DNA of 64,000 nucleotides from Bacteroides sp. (GTDB lineage Bacteria; Bacteroidota; Bacteroidia; Bacteroidales; Muribaculaceae): assembly GCA_014803765.1 (NCBI GenBank), contig JAAVBC010000017.1, positions 1 through 64,000 on the forward strand, given 5' to 3'. Numbering within the stretch: position 1 is the first letter of the stretch; the number at the start of each line of letters is the position of its first letter. A model generated the notes under the pieces. It had not been told where the DNA came from, searched no databases, and saw nothing but the letters and a program-made list of their open reading frames with translations. Position numbers and translations under genes: made by a program. Shown here piece by piece: positions 1 to 9,183 of the stretch.

Positions 1-106
1 ATAAAACTTAAAGATTTTTGAGATAATTTCCATGCGGAAGAAAGGAAGATACGATAGTATCTGACTGACTGACAATTGGAAATTAGCCAAAAAGATTAAG
101 TTTTAT
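1..106. repeat. Imperfect inverted repeat
   Basis: Bases 1-32 and 75-106 are near reverse complements: ATAAAACTTAA at 1-11 pairs with 96-106 and TAATTTCCA near 24-32 pairs with 77-85. Inside lies a smaller palindrome, AGATAC/GTATCT around 49-64, and a short CTGA-type tandem. No gene is visible in 1-260. It could be a terminator of an upstream gene or a small MITE-like repeat; the sequence does not decide. Confidence 0.5.
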
Positions 107-147
107 TACACAAGATATGCTTTTATTTCTTACTTTCATAATATCGT

Positions 148-233
148 TTAATTTTCATTACTTACTTAAAATTTAATTTTTGTCAAACAAAATTAAAGAC
201 AAATAATTTGATTAAGTAAGTAATGAAAATTAA
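148..233. repeat. Perfect 21-bp inverted repeat around the glxK promoter
   Basis: Bases 148-168 are the exact reverse complement of 213-233, with a 44-base AT-rich spacer. The right arm overlaps the predicted promoter of the next gene. A perfect 21-bp repeat of this kind can be a long hairpin or the recombination site of an invertible promoter; neither is proven here. Confidence 0.75.
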
Positions 234-238
234 TTTTG
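207..238 (+). promoter_or_regulatory. Bacteroidota-type promoter for glycerate kinase
   Basis: TTTG at 207-210, a 20-nt spacer, then TAATTTTG at 231-238. This matches the -33/-7 consensus of Bacteroides primary sigma factor (TTTG, 19-21 nt, TAnnTTTG). The start codon follows 22 nt after the -7 box, giving a short leader. The spacer and -7 box lie in the right arm of the inverted repeat. Confidence 0.7.
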
Positions 239-260
239 TAAATGATGATATATTGATGAG

Positions 261-1409
261 ATGAAGATAGTCGTAGCGTTGGATTCTTTTAAGGATTGTA
301 TGGATGCAAGGAGTGCTTGCAATGCTGTGGAGGGAGGACTCAGGTCGGTTCTTCCGGATGCCGAGGTCGTAACGCTCCCTCTTGCCGATGGGGGTGAGGG
401 GACTCTGGATGTGCTGTCCGGGTATATTCCGATGAAAAAACACAAATTGATTGTAAAGGATCCTCTCGGAAGAGATGTGAAATCATTTTATTGTGAGAGT
501 CGAGAGGGGAGAGCATATATTGAATTTGCACGCGGAGCAGGATTGGAAATGCTTGCGCAGGGGGAAAGGAATGTGATGCGGGCAAGTTCGTACGGAGTCG
601 GTAGGATGATACGCGATGTACTTGATAAAGGGATCCGAAGTATTATAATCACATTAGGAGGGAGCGCTACGAATGATATGTTCCTCGGAGGTCTGCAGGC
701 GTTGGGACTGAAAGTGTATGACCGCGATGGCAATCTGATGGAGCACCCTGTCAGTGCAGGAGATCTCTGCAAGATAGGAGGGTTCGATATCAAAGAATTG
801 AATCGAAGAATGAGTGACGTAGAGCTGACATATTTATATGATGCCGACATTCCATTTTGTGGCGAAGGGGGCGCAGTGAGATTGTATGCCTTACAGAAAG
901 GGTGTCAGAAGAAAGAGTTGCCGCTATTGGATGATTCAATGAAGAGAATGGAAGAGATTGTTGAGCGGACGACCGGTTTTTCGCCGGCTACCGCTCCCGG
1001 AGCCGGGGCTGCGGGGGGATCCGGGGGTGGATTATATGGATTCCTCAATGGCGTATGCTTAGTGAGGGGGCTCAGAGGGATAGCATATGTCATGGAAGTG
1101 ACGAAGTTGAATGAACGATTGGAGGACGCTGATATGGTAATCACAGGGGAGGGTCATGCCGATGCCCAGACAAGTCAGGGGAAAGTTGCAGCCGGAGTCC
1201 TGGAGTTAGCAAAAGAGAGGGGAATTCCGTGTCTGCTGATTGCCGGAAAAATATCGGAAGCCCCGCTTCTCCGCAAGATGGGCTACGAAGACATAATAGA
1301 TATCAATGCCGGCGAGCCGGCAGATGTAAATCCTCTTGACCCCGCCATAGCTGCCCCCAGAATAACAAAAGCAATCGCAAAGGCAATTGCAACACACTTC
1401 TTCAAATAA
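261..1409 (+). CDS. glxK: Glycerate kinase (GlxK/GarK family)
   Basis: This cytoplasmic kinase phosphorylates D-glycerate with ATP, feeding it into lower glycolysis. The 382-aa length is normal for the family. Visible family features are the N-terminal VVALDSFKD block, LPLADGGEGT near residue 50, a glycine-rich stretch around 240-260 and ITGEGHADAQTSQGK near 300 (substrate/nucleotide region). The ATG at 261 sits just behind a good promoter. It appears to be a single-gene unit, since the next gene is separated by a short tandem repeat. The product class is certain; whether the product is 2- or 3-phosphoglycerate is not visible. Confidence 0.93.
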   Translation: MKIVVALDSFKDCMDARSACNAVEGGLRSVLPDAEVVTLPLADGGEGTLDVLSGYIPMKKHKLIVKDPLGRDVKSFYCESREGRAYIEFARGAGLEMLAQGERNVMRASSYGVGRMIRDVLDKGIRSIIITLGGSATNDMFLGGLQALGLKVYDRDGNLMEHPVSAGDLCKIGGFDIKELNRRMSDVELTYLYDADIPFCGEGGAVRLYALQKGCQKKELPLLDDSMKRMEEIVERTTGFSPATAPGAGAAGGSGGGLYGFLNGVCLVRGLRGIAYVMEVTKLNERLEDADMVITGEGHADAQTSQGKVAAGVLELAKERGIPCLLIAGKISEAPLLRKMGYEDIIDINAGEPADVNPLDPAIAAPRITKAIAKAIATHFFK

Positions 1410-1431
1410 TTTACATAGAAATGCGTTCTCA

Positions 1432-1484
1432 TAATAAATGTTAAAACTAATAACTAATAAATGTTAAAACTAATAACTAATAAC
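1432..1484 (+). repeat. Tandem duplication of a 23-bp AT-rich unit
   Basis: Bases 1432-1454 and 1455-1477 are identical, followed by a 7-base partial third unit. It lies in the leader of the AlbA-domain gene. A replication-slippage product is the simplest explanation. Confidence 0.85.
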
Positions 1485-1495
1485 TTTATTCAAAG

Positions 1496-4432
1496 ATGAC
1501 TCAGGTTAATAATGCGAAGCCGATATGGCTGGATCTTAAGAAAGAATATGTGGATGATAATTTTGAAGCTCTGCTGCATTATATTCATAATAACAATTAT
1601 TTAAGATCTCAAAATAATACTATTTCAGATCCATTTTATGAAACTACCCTGAATCTAATCCGGGCGCGTGTGGAAGATATGTTGAGATTGATTTCTCAGC
1701 GTCCTGTATTTGAGAATGATTTTTCGGAGGCAGAGATGATATTTAATATCCGCCTGTTGGCTTGCTATCTGCTTACATTCCCGTCCGCTTCCGATAGAAT
1801 CTGCGTAATGCTCGCGCTGCTTTATAATCTCAGAATACTCGTGCCGAAATATAGTGAGGAACTTATTAAATTAGTCGGAGATTGCCTGCGTCATCAACGT
1901 ATAGAAAGAGTGGGAATTACATATAATGATATTATAAATTTCCAAAAAGAGATTTTCGCTTATAAATTATCGTCCGATACTAAATTTATAGATTTATTCT
2001 CTACTCCCGGCGTGCTGGAATCGCAGGGCAGAATATGGCAGACCTCCGAGGGGCTTACAATCACTGCCCCGGGAGAGAAATGTGAAAAGGAACGCATAGA
2101 TGCTCTGGCATTCTCAATGGAAACAGGCAACGGCTGCCGACTCGGTTCATTCAAGGGTGAGCAATTAAAGAAATCGGAATCTTCGCTCTTCCCAAAGATG
2201 GTGGATTTCATCAAGAAATTTCTGAAGATGCAGGAAGTCCCTTTAGGGAAGAAAAAATTTACAAAAAATCTCGCTTATTCATCAGGCGATAAAGTCATAG
2301 TCAGAGTAGTGGATCTCCAGATGGTGGATGGAGATATTAATAAATGCAACATTATTGTCGAGACGACTGATCCGGATTACAACGTGATTCAAGGCAGGAT
2401 TGTGTTTACAGGTCCTTATCTCGGAGTTTATATCACAGATCTGTTCTATCGCTATTTCAGGAAGGGTGATTGCTTCAGGGCTATCGTAGTGGATCAGGAG
2501 TTAAAGACCTTCTCTTTCGAAGAGACATTCAAGGAATTTCTGGTGGAAGAGACCAGAAATGTTTATGATGTGGATGGAGAAATGTATGCCGAATTGGTCA
2601 GCAAAGTGAATAAATATTTTAATTGGCTGGGGGAGAATGGTGCGTCAATAAGCACTTATAATACTCCCGGATATGAGGTGAAGGATCTGGCGCGTCTGCG
2701 GATCACGATGTTCGAACATAGTAAGAACTATGGAAAAATCAATGCTGTCGTGTTAAGGTCTGCAACGCAGGAGGAGATTGAGAACGAATACGGCGATCCA
2801 TTCTTCGCGATGGAGATCAGACGGCAGACCATCCGCGATTTTATAGAATCCACGCCACTCCCTGCAGATGCATCGGAGAATGACAGTTCAAAATTGAGGA
2901 GTGTGAACCCTCAGCTCATTCCCTATATTATCCGCATTTTTTATGCTCATCAGCGAAATCTCCCGAATCCTACCGAACGATTGCGTTATCTTGCCAATGC
3001 TATGGCATTGGCGCAATTTACGTCGGATTCGCAGTCTTTGAGATTTCTCCGCTTTTCAGCTTCATATCTAAATGCGATAGTCAGCTTTGCCTCTAATGAT
3101 AATATCCATAATATAGAATTGGAGGATATCGACGGATTTGAAGACGCTGAATCAGTCAGACTGCGATGTGATATTCTGGAATTGCTTAAGGAGTATGGCA
3201 AATCAGAGTATTCCGAAATTCTAAATGATGCAATCTTGGCGAACCCGGAAGAAAAGCCACTTGTGTCAAAACTTGCCCGATTGATTCAGGCAGCCAATTC
3301 AATACGAGAGACTCTTTCCGCTTCGACTTTGAATGCCCTGAAGCGAGAGATTGTAAAGACGCTTTCAATCGAGACGGAAGAGGATGTGGAAATCGACGAT
3401 GATACCCGCCAATATCTCGGTACTGAAAGCCAGACTGTAGAGTTCAAGACGTCAATGGTCTATCCCCCGGATAATAATATGCAACCGAATCTGACGCTGC
3501 AGTCGAATAATATTTTCAAAGGGATATGCGGATTTTTGAATTCTTCGATTGGAGGCACGCTCTATATAGGAGTGAATGACCAGGGCTATGTCACCGGTCT
3601 GCAGCAGGATTTCGCTTATCTCAAATGTAAGAATTTCGATGTCTATGCGCGCGTGCACATTATGGATCCTCTAATTCGGCTTTTCGGCAAAGAGGTGATG
3701 ACGTATGTGCATATTGACTCCGGTTTTGATGGGGAAGTGGCAGTGATAAAGGTGGATCCCTTCCCATTTGGAGTAGTGGAGCTCAACGGAGTCTCGTATG
3801 TTAGAGCCGACCGCGAAACCCGCGAAATGACCGACAAGGTAAAAGCCCAGATAACTCACGAAAAATTACTGAAGGATAGAGAGAAGGCAGATAATTTAGT
3901 GAATCTTCAGCAATCCCGATTTAATAAATGCCGGGCGATACTGCATGACTACGCCTCATCTAACGGAGGGACGATCAAGGATAGGGAAGTAGAGGTCTAT
4001 GATATTCTTCCGGAGGACGGATTGGCGGCATGTTATGACTGCGCGAGCAATAGCTGCAAGTTCTTTAGTATTTCAAGGATGAACTATGTGGAGGTGACTC
4101 CACGGAAATGGGAGTTCGAACGCTTCCACCTGCCGATGAATATTGATGCTTTCCGCACCTCGGGTGAGCAGCGACACACCATCTCCCTGCAGCTTGACCT
4201 TCATGCAAAGAATATCCTCGTAGAACGTTATCCGCGCACTAAAGAGGATATCAGCAAGGACGCCAATGACACGAATGTGTGGTATTATACAGGAAAAGTG
4301 GCATCTCCGGATCCCCTGACCCGATTCTATGTCAGCCTTGCAGACCATATTAGAATTCTTGACGCCCCGGCACTCCGGGAAAGTGTAGAAAAATATCTGC
4401 AAAACAATTTCGGAGATAAAACCATAAATTGA
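1496..4432 (+). CDS. Large AlbA/Schlafen-domain (AlbA_2) protein
   Basis: The 978-aa protein has an AlbA_2 (Schlafen-like, often annotated putative DNA-binding or divergent AAA) domain at roughly residues 640-770: the entry motif QTVEFKTS near 645 and the GGTLYIGVND motif near 686 are both clear. The ~640-residue N-terminal part is mostly helical with no family I recognise, and the last ~190 residues are also unassigned. AlbA_2 proteins occur in transcription regulators and in RNA-targeting Schlafen nucleases, so nucleic-acid binding is likely but the role is unknown. It is far longer than most bacterial AlbA_2 proteins. No signal peptide or membrane segments are apparent. No functional partner is evident next door. 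Confidence 0.8.
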   Translation: MTQVNNAKPIWLDLKKEYVDDNFEALLHYIHNNNYLRSQNNTISDPFYETTLNLIRARVEDMLRLISQRPVFENDFSEAEMIFNIRLLACYLLTFPSASDRICVMLALLYNLRILVPKYSEELIKLVGDCLRHQRIERVGITYNDIINFQKEIFAYKLSSDTKFIDLFSTPGVLESQGRIWQTSEGLTITAPGEKCEKERIDALAFSMETGNGCRLGSFKGEQLKKSESSLFPKMVDFIKKFLKMQEVPLGKKKFTKNLAYSSGDKVIVRVVDLQMVDGDINKCNIIVETTDPDYNVIQGRIVFTGPYLGVYITDLFYRYFRKGDCFRAIVVDQELKTFSFEETFKEFLVEETRNVYDVDGEMYAELVSKVNKYFNWLGENGASISTYNTPGYEVKDLARLRITMFEHSKNYGKINAVVLRSATQEEIENEYGDPFFAMEIRRQTIRDFIESTPLPADASENDSSKLRSVNPQLIPYIIRIFYAHQRNLPNPTERLRYLANAMALAQFTSDSQSLRFLRFSASYLNAIVSFASNDNIHNIELEDIDGFEDAESVRLRCDILELLKEYGKSEYSEILNDAILANPEEKPLVSKLARLIQAANSIRETLSASTLNALKREIVKTLSIETEEDVEIDDDTRQYLGTESQTVEFKTSMVYPPDNNMQPNLTLQSNNIFKGICGFLNSSIGGTLYIGVNDQGYVTGLQQDFAYLKCKNFDVYARVHIMDPLIRLFGKEVMTYVHIDSGFDGEVAVIKVDPFPFGVVELNGVSYVRADRETREMTDKVKAQITHEKLLKDREKADNLVNLQQSRFNKCRAILHDYASSNGGTIKDREVEVYDILPEDGLAACYDCASNSCKFFSISRMNYVEVTPRKWEFERFHLPMNIDAFRTSGEQRHTISLQLDLHAKNILVERYPRTKEDISKDANDTNVWYYTGKVASPDPLTRFYVSLADHIRILDAPALRESVEKYLQNNFGDKTIN

Positions 4433-4500
4433 AAGGATTGTTAACCTTTATTAAAGGAAGTTTGTTATTTAGTCGCATAACCGTAACTAAATTTGTCTGA

Positions 4501-5889
4501 ATGAATACACGAAATTTATCAGCAGCCCCCAAGACAGGAGAGCTCAAAGGAGTCCGCGGATTGATGCTGACCTTTACTCAGGATCCATTTCTGCATGATG
4601 AATCCAAATGCTACAAACTCTATACGGACGGGCTCGCTGTGATACGCGACGGACGGTTTATAGATGTCGGTGAATATTCCGAGATTGTGGGGAAGTATCC
4701 GGAACTCAAGGATATAGATGTGCATGAAAAATCTCTCATCATTCCTGGAATGATTGATTGTCATCTGCATTATGTGCAGAGTTCCATGATCGGCTCATTC
4801 GGTAAATCCTTACTGGAATGGCTCAATACATATACGTTCCCGACTGAAAGTAAATTTCGTGATAAGGCGTTTGCAGATGAGGTAGCCAAGATATTTTTCC
4901 GTCAGATTCTTTCTCAGGGCACTACCTCCGCCAATATTTTCGCCACAACTTTCGCCGAGAGTGTGGATGCCATTTTTGAAGAGAGTGAAAGATATAATAC
5001 GCGTATCATCAGCGGCAAGGTGCTTCAGGATCGGAATCTTCCCGAGTCATTGCGTGATCCCGACACTGAAGGCTCCATTATTCTCACTGAGAAGCTTATG
5101 GAAAAATGGCATAAGAGAGGGCGCCAGCTTTATGCCATTGTGCCGCGTTTTGCTCCGACATCCACTCCACTTCAGCTTCAGCTTGCCGGCGAGTTATATC
5201 AGCGGAATCTTGATAGGGGAGTGTATATGCACACTCATCTTGATGAAGCTCAGAGCGAGATTGATTGGGTTGCGGAATTATATCCGGATAGAAAGAATTT
5301 TACGGATGTTTACGACTATTACGGTTTGCTCGGACGGTCGTCTGTCCTGGCTCATTGCTGTATTGTCCGGGAGGATGAGTGGCAAACCCTTTATAAAAGG
5401 GAGTGTGGCGTGGCACACTGCCCTTCGAGTAATCTCTTCCTGGGCGATGGGGAATTCAAATTTTGGGAAGCTAAGAATCCGCAACGTCCCGTAAAAGTGG
5501 GGATGGCTACAGATGTCGGCGGGGGTACAAATTTCTCTATCTTCCGCCAGTTGGGCGAGGCTTATAAGGTGGCAATGCTGCAAAGTCATAGTCTGAGTGC
5601 TGTGCAGAGTCTTTATCTGGCAACCAGAGGAGCAGCGGAAGTGCTGCATCTCGACAATTGTATAGGTTCCATAGCCCCGGGCTATGAAGCGGATATGGCA
5701 GTGATTGACCTTGCTCCTACTGAATTTGCCGAATGGAGACTGAGTTTCGCAGAAGGGATATTTGAAAAGCTTTTCGTACTCATGACTCTCGGATTGGACA
5801 ATATGAACCGCGCTACTTATGTGGCAGGACGGAAAGTATTCGATCGCCACCGCACCCCGCAATTCCTCTATGCCGACGGCGCAAAGTAG
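4501..5889 (+). CDS. guaD: Guanine deaminase
   Basis: An amidohydrolase that converts guanine to xanthine in purine salvage. The 462-aa chain carries the N-terminal metal motif in IDCHLHYVQSS (near residue 85), HTHLDE near 245, VLAHCCIV near 280, HCPSSNLFLGDG near 305 and TDVGGGTNFSIF near 335, in the order and spacing of guanine deaminases. The ATG at 4501 is preceded by TAAATTTG at 4488-4495, which resembles a -7 box but has no well-spaced -33 box and would leave almost no leader. The gene ends against a repeat array and a convergent acetyltransferase gene. Confidence 0.93.
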   Translation: MNTRNLSAAPKTGELKGVRGLMLTFTQDPFLHDESKCYKLYTDGLAVIRDGRFIDVGEYSEIVGKYPELKDIDVHEKSLIIPGMIDCHLHYVQSSMIGSFGKSLLEWLNTYTFPTESKFRDKAFADEVAKIFFRQILSQGTTSANIFATTFAESVDAIFEESERYNTRIISGKVLQDRNLPESLRDPDTEGSIILTEKLMEKWHKRGRQLYAIVPRFAPTSTPLQLQLAGELYQRNLDRGVYMHTHLDEAQSEIDWVAELYPDRKNFTDVYDYYGLLGRSSVLAHCCIVREDEWQTLYKRECGVAHCPSSNLFLGDGEFKFWEAKNPQRPVKVGMATDVGGGTNFSIFRQLGEAYKVAMLQSHSLSAVQSLYLATRGAAEVLHLDNCIGSIAPGYEADMAVIDLAPTEFAEWRLSFAEGIFEKLFVLMTLGLDNMNRATYVAGRKVFDRHRTPQFLYADGAK

Positions 5890-5893
5890 CCCT

Positions 5894-6214
5894 CAGACAT
5901 AAGCACATAAGGTTTTTCAGACATAAGCACAGAAACACATAATTTCTTGACATAAGCACATAAGCACATAAGCTTTTTATGGACAGAAGCACAAAAGTTT
6001 TTAGACATAGGCACATAAGTTTTTTGACATAAGTACATAAGCACAAAAGATTTTTAGAAATAAGCACATAAGTTTTTTCAGATATGCGTCCCTATAAAAG
6101 GATATATCTGCATTCATAAAAAGCCTTATGTGCTTATGGGCTTATGTGCTTATGTGCTTATGTCAAGAAAAATAGTCCTATGTGTTTATGTCAAAAAAGT
6201 ATGGGCTTATGTCT
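5894..6214. repeat. CATAAGCACATAAG repeat array, inverted, between convergent genes
   Basis: Bases 5894-6080 hold about seven degenerate units of GACATAAGCACATAAG followed by a T-run; 6116-6214 holds about four to five units in the opposite orientation (CTTATGTGCTTATGTC). The two blocks form a long inverted repeat around a short AGATAT/ATATCT-type centre near 6080-6108. Many units contain AAGC, 5-6 nt, GCTT and then T's, so each can be read as a miniature terminator. guaD ends just before it and the acetyltransferase gene ends just after it. A bidirectional terminator is the likely job. Confidence 0.85.
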
Positions 6215-6224
6215 GAAAGCGCGT

Positions 6225-6788
6225 CTACAGTTTTTTGATAATTTTAGCGGGATTTCCTCCGATAACTACATTGTCGGGAACATCCTTGCAAACAACTGCG
6301 CCACCGCCGATAACAACATTATCACCAACTTTTACACCCGGTAAAAGTGTTGCTGAGCCACCGATCCATACATTATTACCTATAGTGACCGGTTCTGCCC
6401 ATTCGAGAGCCCGGTTGCGATTCTCGGCATCAAGAGGGTGGCAAGCCGTATAAATACTTACGTTCGGACCAATAAAACAGTTGTCGCCAATTCTTACTTC
6501 TGCCTCATCCAGAATGGTAAGATTAAAATTTGCAAAGAAATTATCTCCGATATGGATATTGCTGCCGTAATCGCATCTGAAGGGCTGGTTAATTTGGAAA
6601 TTCTCAGTATGAGAGCCTAACAACTTATCAATAATCGCGCGCATCTCTTTCTTTTGAGACGGGCGAAGATTATTAAATTCCCAAATCAACTCGCGAGTTT
6701 TTTCCAACTCGCCGATAAGCTGCGGATGTGATGCATCATAAATCTCACCACTTATCATCTTCTCCCAAATTTCAGACTTCTCTTCCAT
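6225..6788 (-). CDS. Maltose/galactoside-type O-acetyltransferase
   Basis: A 187-aa hexapeptide-repeat acetyltransferase of the Maa/LacA group, which moves acetyl from acetyl-CoA to a sugar hydroxyl. Residues 1-55 form the usual N-terminal helical Mac domain (EKMISGEIYDASHPQL); the left-handed beta-helix follows with repeats such as IGDNFFANFN, IGDNCFIGPNV and VGDNVVIGGGAVV. The catalytic histidine is expected in IYTACHPLD. The true sugar substrate is not visible. Transcribed toward guaD with the shared repeat array between the stops; tRNA-Ser lies upstream on the same strand. Confidence 0.9.
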   Translation of the reverse strand: MEEKSEIWEKMISGEIYDASHPQLIGELEKTRELIWEFNNLRPSQKKEMRAIIDKLLGSHTENFQINQPFRCDYGSNIHIGDNFFANFNLTILDEAEVRIGDNCFIGPNVSIYTACHPLDAENRNRALEWAEPVTIGNNVWIGGSATLLPGVKVGDNVVIGGGAVVCKDVPDNVVIGGNPAKIIKKL

Positions 6789-6859
6789 ATTCCAAATATA
6801 TATTGTAATAAAACCGATTTGCCCGGTGTCTCCAGGGTAAATCGGTTTTCATCAATTAG

Positions 6860-6946
6860 CGGAAAAGCAGGGATTCGAACCCTGGGTACCCGTAAGGGTA
6901 CAACGGTTTTCGAGACCGTCCCGATCGACCACTCCGGCACTTTTCC
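6860..6946 (-). tRNA. tRNA-Ser (anticodon CGA)
   Basis: Read on the reverse strand, 6946 to 6860 folds as a class II tRNA: acceptor GGAAAAG/CTTTTCC, anticodon stem ACGGT/ACCGT around loop CTCGAAA (anticodon CGA, codon UCG), a long variable arm (GTACCC..GGGTAC) and T-arm GGTTCGAATCC-type sequence. Discriminator is G. CCA is not encoded, as the next bases are C-T-A, in contrast to the tRNA-like sequence at 48,070. Confidence 0.95.
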
Positions 6947-7092
6947 TATCCGTTTTTGATAGCGTACAAAATTAGATATTTATTTTGAATTAGCCAACGA
7001 TTTATCAATTATTTTGAATCTGAATCAAAAATTGCTTGGTATGTTGGCTTCTAAACGTGTCGGACTGTAACCTATTAATACAGGTTGGGGGC

Positions 7093-7929
7093 TTAGTCGA
7101 GGGTTTGGACACCTCCGCCATTGACCATCAGGGTCTGTCCGGAGATCCAAGGAGATATGGGGGAGGCAAAAAAGAGGACTGCCTGAGCAATATCGGAGAC
7201 CTCTCCGAGACGATGAATCGGAGTGTGTGCAAGCATTCGCGCTTCAATTTCGGGGGTCATAACTCCGGCAAGAGCTGCAGTGCGGGTTGCTCCCGGTCCG
7301 ACGCAGTTAATGCGTATGCCCATCGGACCGAAATCGTAGGCAAGGTTGGCGGACATATGGTTGAGAGCGGCTTTTGTGGATGCATAAATAGCTATTCCGG
7401 GACTATGATTGATGCTGCTCATTGAGGAGATATTGACAATGCTGCCGTAGCCGGCTTTCTGCATGTGAGGAGTTGCAAGCTGGCATAAGCGCCACGGGGC
7501 AAATACATTCATGGAATATATTCGTTCGACGTATGCGCGGTCAATTTTGAAGGGGCTCTCGGTTCCACCTCCGCCGCCTCCGGCATTGTTGACGAGGATA
7601 TTGATTTTGCCGTAGGACTGAAGAGTGAAGTCTATGAGGTTAACGAGATCCTCATCCACGAGGACATTACAGGTGCAGGCAATTGCTTCCCCTCCGGTTG
7701 CCTTAATGGATGCTACAATATTCTCTGCCTTGGCGAGTGTACGATTGCTGACTACAACCTTCGCACCCGCCGCAGCAAGTATCTCGGCACACCCGGCGCC
7801 GATTCCATCTCCGGCACCGGTGACAATCGCCACCATGCCGCTCAAATCAAGTAATTCTTCCGGTTTCATACCCTTCAAACGCCCGACGTCTACCTCCGGT
7901 TCGCGCTCACGGAACATAAAAGCATACAA
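7093..7929 (-). CDS. hdhA: SDR oxidoreductase, probable 7-alpha-hydroxysteroid dehydrogenase
   Basis: A classical short-chain dehydrogenase: Rossmann motif TGAGDGIG near residue 38, NNAGGGGG near 115, catalytic Ser in NISSMSS and the YASTK motif near 180. The glycine-rich NNAGGGG block and the C-terminal segment (TPEIEARMLAHTPIHRLGE, ending SGQTLMVNGGGVQ-LD) closely follow Escherichia coli HdhA as I remember it, which oxidises the 7-alpha hydroxyl of bile acids with NAD. That match makes bile-acid 7-alpha-HSDH the best guess; a different SDR substrate remains possible. Starts at 7929, 7917 and 7869 are all possible; the Rossmann fold begins soon after the last. It stands alone, convergent to nothing and divergent from rfbA. 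Confidence 0.8.
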   Translation of the reverse strand: MYAFMFREREPEVDVGRLKGMKPEELLDLSGMVAIVTGAGDGIGAGCAEILAAAGAKVVVSNRTLAKAENIVASIKATGGEAIACTCNVLVDEDLVNLIDFTLQSYGKINILVNNAGGGGGGTESPFKIDRAYVERIYSMNVFAPWRLCQLATPHMQKAGYGSIVNISSMSSINHSPGIAIYASTKAALNHMSANLAYDFGPMGIRINCVGPGATRTAALAGVMTPEIEARMLAHTPIHRLGEVSDIAQAVLFFASPISPWISGQTLMVNGGGVQTLD

Positions 7930-8106
7930 AAAAGAAACTTCGAGAAATATTTCTTGCGCAAGAATCCGCGGTAAACTGTCAGTTTAAAAGAAATATTAGT
8001 AAATCCGTAATTGCAACATGGCGCATTTATTCCCGATCACCCCAAATATCAAAATGGGGGATTGATATTTATTTTGGATTTGGCAACTAATTATAATAAA
8101 TTTTGT

Positions 8107-8114
8107 TAATTTTG
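8107..8114 (+). promoter_or_regulatory. Possible -7 box for the rfb operon
   Basis: TAATTTTG fits the TAnnTTTG -7 consensus about 120 bp before rfbA. The nearest TTTG (8079-8082) is 24 nt away, longer than the usual 19-21, so the promoter is tentative. The 307-bp gap 7930-8235 otherwise holds only an AT-rich tract and a leader of ~115 nt without a feature I can name. Confidence 0.35.
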
Positions 8115-8235
8115 TAGAAGTTATAAATTATTCTAAAATTCGTTTTGAATTGATGTGCCGATTTCTACATGATGGTGTGTTTGATTGTGTCACCAATAAT
8201 GTCGCAGGGCGGCGTATCAGAAACGTTGATATGAT

Positions 8236-9141
8236 ATGAAAGGAATAGTTCTCGCCGGCGGTTCCGGCACACGTCTTTACCCCATTACCAAGGGGGTATC
8301 CAAACAGTTGCTCCCCATCTATGACAAACCGATGGTGTATTATCCCATCTCCACCCTTATGAAAGCGGGTATCCGCGAGATACTTATCATCTCGACACCA
8401 ACCGATCTCCCGGGCTTCAAACGCCTTTTGGGAGATGGATCAGATTATGGTGTGAGATTCGAATATGCGGAGCAGCCGTCGCCCGATGGGTTGGCTCAGG
8501 CATTTATTATCGGCAAGGATTTCATCGGTGATGACGCCGCGTGTCTGGTGCTCGGCGATAATATCTTCCACGGAGCGGGCTTTACGCCTATCCTCAAAAA
8601 GGCTGTGGAGGATGCGGAAAAGAATGGGAAGGCTACAGTCTTCGGTTACTGGGTTGATGATCCGGAAAGATATGGTGTGGCTGAATTTGACGAGAGCGGG
8701 AAATGTCTTTCAATTGAGGAAAAACCGGAGAATCCGAAGTCGAATTACGCTGTCGTAGGGTTATATTTCTATCCCAACAAGGTTGTGGATGTTGCGGCTA
8801 CTATAAAGCCTTCGGCGCGCGGAGAGTTGGAAATCACAACTGTCAATCAGGAATTTCTTAATGACGGCGAACTTCAGGTCAGTGTGCTTCCGCGCGGATT
8901 CGCATGGCTTGATACGGGTACGCATGACTCATTAGCCGAGGCATCTATCTATGTAGAGGTGCTTGAAAAGCGTCAGGGACTTAAGATAGCGTGTCTGGAG
9001 GGTATTGCATATCGCAAGGGCTGGATTTCAAGAGAAAAGATGATAGAGCTTGCGCAGCCGATGCTTAAAAATCAGTATGGGCAATATCTTCTGAAAGTGG
9101 TAGATGAGCTTGACAGAAAAGGATTCAACAGCCCGGAATAA
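8236..9141 (+). CDS. rfbA: Glucose-1-phosphate thymidylyltransferase
   Basis: First enzyme of dTDP-L-rhamnose synthesis: glucose-1-phosphate plus dTTP gives dTDP-glucose and pyrophosphate. The 301-aa length and the N-terminal nucleotide signature [11 protein letters not shown], followed by [16 protein letters not shown], are diagnostic for RmlA. GDNIFHG and [19 protein letters not shown] are also present. It leads a run of six co-oriented genes with gaps of 23-66 bp, of which the first four complete the rhamnose pathway for surface polysaccharide. Confidence 0.97.
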   Translation: MKGIVLAGGSGTRLYPITKGVSKQLLPIYDKPMVYYPISTLMKAGIREILIISTPTDLPGFKRLLGDGSDYGVRFEYAEQPSPDGLAQAFIIGKDFIGDDAACLVLGDNIFHGAGFTPILKKAVEDAEKNGKATVFGYWVDDPERYGVAEFDESGKCLSIEEKPENPKSNYAVVGLYFYPNKVVDVAATIKPSARGELEITTVNQEFLNDGELQVSVLPRGFAWLDTGTHDSLAEASIYVEVLEKRQGLKIACLEGIAYRKGWISREKMIELAQPMLKNQYGQYLLKVVDELDRKGFNSPE

Positions 9142-9183
9142 AGAGATTAACTGCTTCTAAGCAGCAATAAAGAATCAAAAGAA

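Noticed and set aside
4961-5494. 177-aa open frame within guaD
   Set aside because: Shifted frame inside a well-conserved deaminase gene; composition typical of a shadow frame.
5894-6214. CRISPR array
   Set aside because: Units are degenerate, have no unique spacers of constant length and no cas gene is nearby.
5813-6344. Cys/Leu-rich open frames over the CATAAG array
   Set aside because: Their repetitive peptide is a direct consequence of translating the repeat; no start context or conserved domain.
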